From Sphingobacterium sp. B16(2022) (lineage in GTDB: Bacteria; Bacteroidota; Bacteroidia; Sphingobacteriales; Sphingobacteriaceae), in NCBI RefSeq assembly GCF_012030425.1, contig NZ_JAAUVN010000003.1:372001-436000 (forward strand): a stretch of 64,000 nucleotides of DNA. The letters run 5' to 3'. A program made the position numbers and the translations under genes. Each line of letters opens with the position of its first letter. Positions within the stretch are counted from its first letter, which is position 1. This document shows positions 7,380 through 14,651 of this stretch, piece after piece. The notes under the pieces are model-generated. The model saw only the letters and a program-made list of their open reading frames with translations, did no database searches and was not told where the DNA came from.

Positions 7380-8192
7380 TTAGTGTGTTTCTTGATATGC
7401 CTCTATTGCTTGGCGCACATGACCAAATTTTTCCAATAATTCTGTCGCTTCAGCTTCCGTTGCATTCGTTTCATCCATAATAATACGGACCCCGCGAGCC
7501 ACTAATTTATGATTAGATAATTGCATGTCGACCATTTTATTTCCCTGCACACGTCCCAATTGGATCATAATGGAGGTACTTAGCATATTCAGTACTAATT
7601 TTTGAGCAGTCCCTGCTTTCATACGTGTAGAACCTGTAACAAACTCAGGTCCAACCACAACTTCCACAGGTAATTGCGCTTCTTTTGCTATAGGAGAACC
7701 ACTATTACAAACGATACAGCCTGTTGCTAATCCCGCGGCATTGGCAGCTTGTAAACCTCCAACTACATAAGGAGTCGTTCCTGATGCGGCAATACCGATA
7801 ACAACATCCGTTTTATTGATACTATATTCAGTCAAGTCCTTCCAGGCCTGTTCTGTATCATCTTCGGCAAATTCAACTGCTTTTCGGATAGCCGTATCTC
7901 CTCCTGCAATCATTCCGATAATCCAATCAAATGGAACACCATAAGTTGGAGGACATTCTGATGCATCCAAAACACCTAGTCGTCCACTTGTACCAGCACC
8001 GATATAAAAAACACGTCCCCCATTTTTCATCTTAGCCACACACTCATTAACCAACGCCTCTATCTGCGGAATAGCTTTTTCAACAGCCATCGGAACGGTC
8101 TTATCTTCGTTATTAATATTCGTCAACAACTCCAAAACAGTCATTTTTTCTAAATCCTGGTAATGCGATTCTTTTTCGGTTGTATTTATCAT
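7380..8192 (-). CDS. murQ: N-acetylmuramic acid 6-phosphate etherase MurQ
   Basis: MurQ splits MurNAc-6-phosphate into GlcNAc-6-phosphate and D-lactate in the cytoplasm. The SIS-domain phosphosugar motif GAGTSGRLG is at residues 65-73, followed by DASECPPTYG with the conserved catalytic Glu79, and EFVTGSTRMKAGTAQK near residue 180. The chosen ATG at 8192 gives 270 residues starting MINTTEKES, the usual family start; a frame extension to 8246 overlaps the end of the deacetylase gene and has no family counterpart. It lies between the deacetylase (25-base gap) and the symporter, and feeds NagA at 27916-29028. Confidence 0.96.
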   Translation of the reverse strand: MINTTEKESHYQDLEKMTVLELLTNINNEDKTVPMAVEKAIPQIEALVNECVAKMKNGGRVFYIGAGTSGRLGVLDASECPPTYGVPFDWIIGMIAGGDTAIRKAVEFAEDDTEQAWKDLTEYSINKTDVVIGIAASGTTPYVVGGLQAANAAGLATGCIVCNSGSPIAKEAQLPVEVVVGPEFVTGSTRMKAGTAQKLVLNMLSTSIMIQLGRVQGNKMVDMQLSNHKLVARGVRIIMDETNATEAEATELLEKFGHVRQAIEAYQETH

Positions 8193-8217
8193 CCTATCTT
8201 CTATATTATCCTTTATT

Positions 8218-8889
8218 CTATTGTAATAACTCACGAATATCGACAAATTGATATTCCTCTTTCTTTAACTTATCTATTATTTTACCTAAACGGTGATAAA
8301 ATTTATCTTTTCGACGTGAGTCTGTGCCCATATGTATGAGTATGATAAATCCATTTAATCCGTTTAGCTTTTTATTTTGTTCCCATAGCCCCTTTTCAAT
8401 ATCATCGGAAGATAAATATCGTTTACCCATTTCAGGATAACTATAATCGGCGGCAGTTCGTAATCCAGGAGTATAATTAATGGGAACATATCCCATTTGC
8501 TCACTCCAAGTTACAATCTCCTGATTGTACCATTCATACGAAGGAATAAAATATTTGTTATCGGTTCGAAAACCTAATTTTTCTAATTCCCTGAAATTCA
8601 TCTCCAAATCTTGGATAAATGAATCCTTTGTTACTAATAAACCTTGTCTATTGCCCCAGTCACTAAACAATAAGTGTTTATCAGAATGAGCAGAAAGATA
8701 ATTTTTATTCCTTTTAATCTCCTTTACAACAGAACGAAATTTGGATGTTCTCAAAAAGTCTCCTGTTAGAAAGAAAGAACCCTTTACATCCTTTTCTTTC
8801 AATATTTTTAGCACCGTCAATCCACCATCAGCTAAATCATGTCCTGTAAAAACCAGCGCTAATTGCTTTTGCAAGCTATCTCCTCTCAC
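8218..8889 (-). CDS. Polysaccharide deacetylase (NodB-like), possibly fused to GH9 by -1 frameshifting
   Basis: The 223 residues read from a GTG at 8889 contain a NodB-type deacetylase. The metal-site HSDKH is at 68-72, VFTGHDLADGG (13-23) takes the place of the usual TFDDG block, SYEWYN replaces RPPYG, and ILIHMGTDS is the C-terminal His motif. The frame is open upstream of the GTG into the end of the GH9 gene and has no ATG or signal peptide there, odd for an enzyme expected outside the cytoplasm. It lies in the -1 frame of GH9, whose stop codon is preceded by a slippery A AAA AAG. Either the GTG start makes a separate protein or frameshifting makes a secreted GH9-deacetylase fusion. Substrate unknown; amino-sugar glycans are likely from the neighbours. 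Confidence 0.8.
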   Translation of the reverse strand: MRGDSLQKQLALVFTGHDLADGGLTVLKILKEKDVKGSFFLTGDFLRTSKFRSVVKEIKRNKNYLSAHSDKHLLFSDWGNRQGLLVTKDSFIQDLEMNFRELEKLGFRTDNKYFIPSYEWYNQEIVTWSEQMGYVPINYTPGLRTAADYSYPEMGKRYLSSDDIEKGLWEQNKKLNGLNGFIILIHMGTDSRRKDKFYHRLGKIIDKLKKEEYQFVDIRELLQ

Positions 8890-8896
8890 GATAGCT
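8874..8896 (-). other. mRNA hairpin downstream of the GH9 stop codon
   Basis: AGCTATC and GATAGCT form a perfect 7-bp stem with a 9-base loop that contains the GTG of the deacetylase. It begins 19 bases after the slippery heptamer, farther than the usual 5-9 bases, so its role as a frameshift stimulator is uncertain. Confidence 0.45.
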
Positions 8897-8912
8897 CCAA
8901 AAGAATCTTTGA

Positions 8913-10739
8913 CTACTTTTTTATTTGAGGCTCCTCTAAGGCCTTTTGTTCTTGAGAAGCTAACAAATAGATCAATGAAGCAGTACCATCCATTGTAGGT
9001 TCATTTGTACTATAGTCACCATAATCATCATGATAAACAACAAGATCACTTTGAAATGCCGCATACGGATCCTCATTGAGCAATTTAATTCCGATCAGAT
9101 TACGATATGTCGAAGTCATTATGGGACCATCAACTAACCCACCATCAATTGGAAAATTCTTTAAATGAGTAAAAGCAGAATGCGGATTAACCGGTGTATC
9201 GCCCCACGAAGGCAGGCCATAAACCATGCTTGTACCCCAAGGATTTGTACCGAAGATCCAATCTATATTTGCTTGTGCCAATTCATCATATTGTGTATCC
9301 TGTGTCAATTCTTTATACCATAAACATTGAATAGCGAAGGATACAGTCAAATTATTACTGCACCAAATAAAAGGAACACCCCTATAAAAGGCATTTGTTT
9401 TTGCCCGTTCAAAAACCGACGCTATTCCAGACTTATAATATGAGACAATCTCCTCGCGATCATTGCCTTTTAGCTGTTTTCCCAGTTCATAATGCCCTAG
9501 ATTAATAAATGGATACCATTGATAATGTGCTGCGGTATCTGTTTCCATCCACGGCGTAATTTTCTCCTGCCGCGCATAAACTATCGATTCATTTAAAAAC
9601 CGCTTCTTATTTGTTGCTCCATAAAACATTGCTCCAGCAAGTTCCATGTCATCAACCCAATTATCCTCGGCATAAATATAAGGAGACTTCACTGATACTG
9701 TTTGTGTTACCCCAGGTTTTATTAATGCAAAGTTATATGCTGTTTTGGCTTTTTTAGCCAAAGTTTTAGCATATTTAATATCATCATTTCGAAACAAAGA
9801 ACTACCCAGATGAAAAGCACTCGAAAATTTGGCTGCCGTTGAACTTGTACCAGTTGTATTATTCATAAACTTACCTCTTTGTTGCGGTTCTCCATTTATA
9901 AAATAAACAGGTCTTTCAAAACCTCTTCCATAAAAAGGATCTTCACCTGGCATTCTCATATTCGTATGATCACGGTCATCTGCAATCTGGTTAAACATTA
10001 AGTTTGGCGCAGGATGCATCTTCAGCAACCAATCCAATCCCCATTTTGCTTCGTCCAGCACATCAGCGCGACCATTCTGGCCATCCAATCCATTTGCCTG
10101 CTTTTGATCACCAAATACTTTTGGAAAATCTCTATAAGCCGCTAACAAATGATAAGTAGCATTTGCCGAAGTCGTTGAATATTGCAAATAATCGGAAGCA
10201 TCATGCCAGCCTCCTCCTGCATCAATACGTGAGCTATCTGCAATACCTACCTTATTAGCATGCAATACAAAACCATCGTGTGTATGACAGCTATCTTTCA
10301 GATACGGGTTAAAAAGTGTTCTTTGTTGCCGCATATAACGAAGTGCAAAATCAGCAGCTCCTTTATATACATCCTTTCCAATTTTAAAAACTGGTGATTT
10401 CACTTTTCCAACTCTTAAATAATAAGAACCCGTATCGCGATATGCTGAAAAATCAAACCTAAAGCTTTGCACAAATGGTCCATAAGTTCCAAAATCTTTA
10501 CCGATTAGATTCGAAAATACACTTTTCTGCGTTTTCACATCAATCAGTTCAAACCGAGTATAATCAGCCTTTTCCTTTGCTCCAAATACCGCAACTTTAA
10601 TTCCTGCAGGTGTATACCCTAATTGGTTCACTCTTATCCATGCCTGTTCTTGCGCTTTCGCAAAGTTAAAAACAAAACATGCAAAAACAAGCATAAAAAC
10701 TCGCTGTAAATGTAATAAGTTTTGTGTAGTTAATTTCAT
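8913..10739 (-). CDS. Glycoside hydrolase family 9 enzyme with N-terminal Ig-like domain
   Basis: The 608-residue secreted protein has a signal peptide (about 1-29, ending AKAQ), an N-terminal Ig-like (CelD_N) domain at about 33-120 and an (alpha/alpha)6 GH9 domain. GGGWHDASDY (175-184) carries the conserved Asp pair, TNPWGTSMVYGLP lies in the C-terminal active-site region, and STNEPTMDG carries the likely proton donor Glu580. GH9 is mainly known for endoglucanases but includes exo-beta-glucosaminidases, which fits the amino-sugar genes around it better. It starts 20 bases after the metallophosphatase-propeller gene. The stop codon TAG (8913-8915) follows directly on A AAA AAG. Confidence 0.9.
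   Translation of the reverse strand: MKLTTQNLLHLQRVFMLVFACFVFNFAKAQEQAWIRVNQLGYTPAGIKVAVFGAKEKADYTRFELIDVKTQKSVFSNLIGKDFGTYGPFVQSFRFDFSAYRDTGSYYLRVGKVKSPVFKIGKDVYKGAADFALRYMRQQRTLFNPYLKDSCHTHDGFVLHANKVGIADSSRIDAGGGWHDASDYLQYSTTSANATYHLLAAYRDFPKVFGDQKQANGLDGQNGRADVLDEAKWGLDWLLKMHPAPNLMFNQIADDRDHTNMRMPGEDPFYGRGFERPVYFINGEPQQRGKFMNNTTGTSSTAAKFSSAFHLGSSLFRNDDIKYAKTLAKKAKTAYNFALIKPGVTQTVSVKSPYIYAEDNWVDDMELAGAMFYGATNKKRFLNESIVYARQEKITPWMETDTAAHYQWYPFINLGHYELGKQLKGNDREEIVSYYKSGIASVFERAKTNAFYRGVPFIWCSNNLTVSFAIQCLWYKELTQDTQYDELAQANIDWIFGTNPWGTSMVYGLPSWGDTPVNPHSAFTHLKNFPIDGGLVDGPIMTSTYRNLIGIKLLNEDPYAAFQSDLVVYHDDYGDYSTNEPTMDGTASLIYLLASQEQKALEEPQIKK
8916..8922 (-). promoter_or_regulatory. Slippery heptamer A AAA AAG before the GH9 stop
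   Basis: In the GH9 frame the minus strand reads ATA AAA AAG TAG, which contains the classic -1 slippery heptamer A AAA AAG. Slipping back one base leads into GTA GTC AAA GAT... and directly into the deacetylase frame. A purine-rich AGAGGAG lies 8 bases upstream, comparable to the stimulator of E. coli dnaX, although Bacteroidota ribosomes use such sequences poorly. The site is seen; frameshifting itself is not demonstrated. Confidence 0.6.
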
Positions 10740-10759
10740 AATTTAGAACTTTTATAAAG

Positions 10760-12613
10760 TTAAAATTTTAGTTTAACAATTTTACCGTCCATTGTGCTGC
10801 AAACTAACCCTTTATTACCCATAATCAATGGCGGATTGACCATACCATTTGATATTTTATATTGCCACATTACAGCTCCTGATGAGGCATTAACAGCTGA
10901 CAGCAAACCTGAATGACTTGGTACAAAAACAATTTTACTGTTAGCGGTTATCGCTGACGGGGTTAGTTCATATGGAAGTTTCAAATCTGATTTCCATGAG
11001 ACTTCCATTTTATCAGCTTTGGTGGAAATACCAAGTAAATCACCATCCATTGTTTTCACATAAACATATTTATGATCAGTTGATAAACCCATTGACTCTC
11101 TAACTCGTATCGTATCCTTCTTCTCTCGCCAGATAACCGTTCCATCTTTTGCATTTAATGCTGTCATAAACCGATCTGGAGCTACTACATAAATGGCGTT
11201 ATTCACCGCAACGGGATAACAAGCAGCAGCTGAAAACATCCGATTTGCATGCCCATTATTCCATTCCCACTCTAATTTACCTGACTGCGCATTTAAGGCA
11301 TAAAAACCATTACCCCATGAACCAAAAATAATTAGATTTTGATAATAAGTTGGAAGCGTAGAAACATACCCCTTTACACCCTTAAAATTCCACTTTTCCT
11401 TTCCAGTCAATACATCCAATGCTCTAAAAACTCCATCCGAACCACCGATGTATGCAGTGCCACTCTGAATCAAAGGTGATCCCAAAACAGCTTTTCCTGT
11501 TTTTACTTTCCATTTTAACAGTCCACTTTCTGCATCCAATCCATAGATATAATGATCTGAAGAACCGACGATAACAACCCCCTTCCAAGCAGCTGGTGTT
11601 GAATAAACTTTACCACCAGTTTTAAATGACCATTTTTTCTGTCCCGTATTATTATCCAAAGCAAAAACATCACCTGAAGTATTTGCTGTAATGATCAAAT
11701 CTTTATAAAGTGCCATTCCAGAACCGATATCACTCTCATCTTGAAAAACCCAATCCACAGCAACTTTAGAGGCAAATTTTTCATTAACTGCGTAATTTGG
11801 TCTTGGATATTTCTTTTTATCTAGTTCAAAATGATGATTTTCTAGCGGGATCACTGCCCAAGGATCCAAGTAAGTTCCATCAACTGTACGTTCTTGACAA
11901 GTAGCCTTACCCTGGTCAATCGTCACAATATTATAACCACCATACTCATTCTTGGCGCGCAAATTTGACCTCCCCATGATCCCGGGTATACCCTCCCAGT
12001 CGTACACTTTATTTATATGACCATGTCCACAAAAAGCCAATTGCACATTCCTAGATTTCACACGATCCAACGCTTCAAACCAATTATTTAAAGAAGAATC
12101 TTGCGGATAATGATTGATATATATGAGAGGGGTATTACGATCAGGATGAGCAATAAACACAGAATCCATCCACACTAGGTTTTCCCTCGGAATCTGACCG
12201 GGACTCATCCGCATGTTAGGACCAGAGTTTGTTCCCAAAAATATAAATCCTTTATGTTTAAAGAAGAAGGTTTCACCTCCAAACACACTACGAAATGTAT
12301 TAGCCCCATTTTCAGACCAGTTACCATCATGATTTCCAGGTATTACATACCAGGGTAATGACAAGCTATCCAGTATCTGCTTGGCCAATTTCAATTCATG
12401 ATCCGCACCAAACTCTGTAATATCACCCGATAAAATAACAAAATCAATATCTTTTAATGTATTCAGATCTTTTACGGTTCGACGTAAATCTTCTTCTCCA
12501 GTTGCACCGCCAACATGCGTATCTGTTACATGAGCAAATTTGAAAGTTTGCGCATGCAAGAAATTGAAGGCAAAAATCATTATGCAAATAAAACTATAGG
12601 TTCTTTTTATCAT
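10760..12613 (-). CDS. Metallophosphoesterase fused to a PQQ-like beta-propeller
   Basis: The protein has 617 residues and a signal peptide ending LHAQ (22). The calcineurin-like phosphoesterase half has the full set of metal motifs: DTH (31-33), GDITEFG (63-69), GNHDG (93-97), a later INHYP and GHGHIN (about 196-201). From about residue 290 the sequence turns into PQQ-type propeller blades, with repeats such as GDVFALDNNTGQKKWSFKTGG and GLDAESGLLKWKVKTGK given here only as examples of the GxxxALDxxTGxxxW pattern. The Ala/Asp-poor loops make cofactor binding unlikely, so the propeller is probably structural. It is the first gene after the terminator region at 12653-12764 and leads the GH9-deacetylase-murQ-symporter run. 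Substrate unknown. Confidence 0.88.
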   Translation of the reverse strand: MIKRTYSFICIMIFAFNFLHAQTFKFAHVTDTHVGGATGEEDLRRTVKDLNTLKDIDFVILSGDITEFGADHELKLAKQILDSLSLPWYVIPGNHDGNWSENGANTFRSVFGGETFFFKHKGFIFLGTNSGPNMRMSPGQIPRENLVWMDSVFIAHPDRNTPLIYINHYPQDSSLNNWFEALDRVKSRNVQLAFCGHGHINKVYDWEGIPGIMGRSNLRAKNEYGGYNIVTIDQGKATCQERTVDGTYLDPWAVIPLENHHFELDKKKYPRPNYAVNEKFASKVAVDWVFQDESDIGSGMALYKDLIITANTSGDVFALDNNTGQKKWSFKTGGKVYSTPAAWKGVVIVGSSDHYIYGLDAESGLLKWKVKTGKAVLGSPLIQSGTAYIGGSDGVFRALDVLTGKEKWNFKGVKGYVSTLPTYYQNLIIFGSWGNGFYALNAQSGKLEWEWNNGHANRMFSAAACYPVAVNNAIYVVAPDRFMTALNAKDGTVIWREKKDTIRVRESMGLSTDHKYVYVKTMDGDLLGISTKADKMEVSWKSDLKLPYELTPSAITANSKIVFVPSHSGLLSAVNASSGAVMWQYKISNGMVNPPLIMGNKGLVCSTMDGKIVKLKF

Positions 12614-12645
12614 TATAGGAATCAGTTATTAAAGTAAATATACTT

Positions 12646-12676
12646 AAAAAAATGCACAAACATGCATGTTTGTGCA
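12646..12676 (-). terminator. 24-bp perfect palindrome followed by seven T, upstream of the metallophosphatase gene
   Basis: The half-site TGCACAAACATG at 12653-12664 is exactly inverted at 12665-12676, and on the minus strand it is followed at once by TTTTTTT (12646-12652). The form is that of an intrinsic terminator, but it lies 33 bases before a start codon and after another terminator, so it may be an attenuator or, as DNA, an operator. Confidence 0.6.
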
Positions 12677-12705
12677 ATAACATAAAATAATAACGCAAAC
12701 AAAGA

Positions 12706-12735
12706 CTTTTATATATTGATCAATGGAAACAAATA
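12706..12735 (-). promoter_or_regulatory. Possible weak promoter of the metallophosphatase operon
   Basis: Between the two hairpins the minus strand has TTTG, 22 bases, then AGTCTTTG, which keeps only the TTTG of the -7 box. If used, the transcript would begin just before the palindrome at 12653-12676. Coordinates are approximate. Confidence 0.3.
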
Positions 12736-12764
12736 AAAAGAGCCACTTAAATTAAGTGGCTCTA
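12731..12764 (-). terminator. Terminator of the SusC/SusD gene pair
   Basis: AGAGCCACTTAA and TTAAGTGGCTCT (12739-12764) form a 12-bp stem followed on the minus strand by TTTTTATTT, 19 bases after the SusD stop codon. Confidence 0.88.
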
Positions 12765-12783
12765 ATAACCCAGTAGTCAAAGA

Positions 12784-14646
12784 CTACCAGCCTGCTGTTT
12801 GTGTTAATGTATATCCTCTGTCTTTATACTCGTTAACCTGAGCCTGACCAACTGGAGCCATATAAGAGCGATCTGTGAAAGGTTCTCTATGTTGCGCATT
12901 TTCAACCATATAAAAACCAACCAATTGATCAGCATTGCTACCATTATATGTAATTGTCGCACCGGTTGCATTCACAACTTTCAATTTACCTTCATTACTC
13001 TTATTTAGTAAACTAGGCATATCTGTTTTCACATCTAACCACGGGCCTAAGAAATAGTCTTGATTTTTACTATAATCCATGTAATTAAGTTTTTTCCAGC
13101 GCTTAATATCCAACAATCTAAAACCTTCGTACACAAATTCCATTCGGCGTTCACGACGAATTTCCCACATCAAAGGAGAAACATCACCATCACGAGAAGG
13201 ATCTACCGCAATAGCTCCAAGAATTAAAGGCGCAGTTTTTTTAACTCCTTTTGAAGTTGCAATAGCATCAATTGGACGGTTTCTGATCGCATTAACCGAC
13301 TTATCCAGATCCGACTGCGTAACTGCAGCTCCACCAAAACCTTCAGCTAAAATCTGTTTCGTCTCGACCCAGTTCAATACAACTTCAGCTAGACGAATGA
13401 CAGGCGCATCAGTAATATTTGTATTACTAGCCCAAGCCGCAGGATATGTTTTGCCTAAATAAGTAAGAGCCTCACGAGAAGCAAATTTAAAAGCATACAA
13501 TAAAGTCGCAGAAGAACTTAATGGTTTTTCATAAAATGAAGCCTCAAATCTAGGATCACGCGACACTGCCAAATCTTTTATCTTGAAACTACTTGCATTT
13601 GTTGCAGTAGAATTTTGCCAAGGCTTACCATCGTTACAAATAAACGATTTCATCAATACTAAATTGGCTGCTGAATTTTGTCCTTCAGTTCCGTTACTAT
13701 AAGATCCTACACTATGCGTAACACTTTTACCATTATCGTAGGCTCTATACATGATCACCTCTTTATTGGCGCTTAGATCATCTGAAGAAAACAAACTTTT
13801 AAAATCACTCGTAAATGAATACGCGTTCGAATTGATAACAATTTCAGAAGCTTGTTGTGCTAATTCAAGATATTTCTTAGCCCTATTTTTATCCAGGTTA
13901 TGATAATATTGAAATGATCCTTCAAACAACATTAATCTAGAAATAAAAGATGCGGCAATATATCTATTCAAATACTGTTTACCGTCATTGATTCTCATAT
14001 TCTCCAAGGCATATTTAAAGTCTTCGTAAACCTTATCCATTACCTCACCGCGTTTATCACGGTCTTTATACATTAATTGGGTATCATTATCCGCGAGTTC
14101 ACGATCAAAATAAGGAACATCACCAAAAACCTCCACTAAGCGACTATATTCAAACCCTCTAAAAAAGCGCGCAACTGCAGTCCAATGATTATAGGCTTCA
14201 GTGGTAATATTTGGTTTAGTTTTAGTATCGATTCTATTGATAAAAATATTTGCCTTTCTTACCCAAGCAAAATTCCATGTTGGGCCAGAATACTGCGTCA
14301 ACATAGATGGAGCCTCCATAGCAGTAATCGTGCTACCAGAACCTACACGAGATGCAGGAACAGCATTTTCAAAATTTGTCTGAACGTTTCTATTTGTCAA
14401 ATCATCTGAGAACGTATAACCAGTAACCGGAGCATAATCTGTCCCCCAAGCACTATTATACCCCACAAAGTAATTTTGATAAAACCCATTCGCATATAAC
14501 CGAAGTCCCAATTCATTTCCCCAACTATTTTCATCTTCCAACTGTGTCAATTGATTTCTATCTAACACTTCCTTATTACATGATGAAAACAAAGCCATTG
14601 CCCCAAAAGCAACGTATGCTATTTTCTTTGAATATTTCATTTTCAT
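12784..14646 (-). CDS. SusD/RagB-family surface glycan-binding lipoprotein (with SusC 14652-18110)
   Basis: The 620 residues begin with a lipoprotein signal ending FSSC (Cys23), so the protein should be anchored at the outer membrane. Tetratricopeptide-like helices (about 120-330) and the C-terminal segment with REERMEF-type and GFRLLDIKRW (about 500-515) are typical of SusD. SusD lids close over SusC and bind the incoming glycan or peptide. The start codon is 5 bases after the SusC stop, so the pair is translationally coupled. The neighbours suggest a peptidoglycan-derived ligand, which is inference. Confidence 0.92.
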   Translation of the reverse strand: MKMKYSKKIAYVAFGAMALFSSCNKEVLDRNQLTQLEDENSWGNELGLRLYANGFYQNYFVGYNSAWGTDYAPVTGYTFSDDLTNRNVQTNFENAVPASRVGSGSTITAMEAPSMLTQYSGPTWNFAWVRKANIFINRIDTKTKPNITTEAYNHWTAVARFFRGFEYSRLVEVFGDVPYFDRELADNDTQLMYKDRDKRGEVMDKVYEDFKYALENMRINDGKQYLNRYIAASFISRLMLFEGSFQYYHNLDKNRAKKYLELAQQASEIVINSNAYSFTSDFKSLFSSDDLSANKEVIMYRAYDNGKSVTHSVGSYSNGTEGQNSAANLVLMKSFICNDGKPWQNSTATNASSFKIKDLAVSRDPRFEASFYEKPLSSSATLLYAFKFASREALTYLGKTYPAAWASNTNITDAPVIRLAEVVLNWVETKQILAEGFGGAAVTQSDLDKSVNAIRNRPIDAIATSKGVKKTAPLILGAIAVDPSRDGDVSPLMWEIRRERRMEFVYEGFRLLDIKRWKKLNYMDYSKNQDYFLGPWLDVKTDMPSLLNKSNEGKLKVVNATGATITYNGSNADQLVGFYMVENAQHREPFTDRSYMAPVGQAQVNEYKDRGYTLTQTAGW

Positions 14647-14651
14647 TGTTA

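Noticed and set aside
8193..8246. Extended N-terminus for MurQ
   Set aside because: It would overlap the deacetylase gene and has no counterpart in MurQ proteins, which start near the TTEKES motif.
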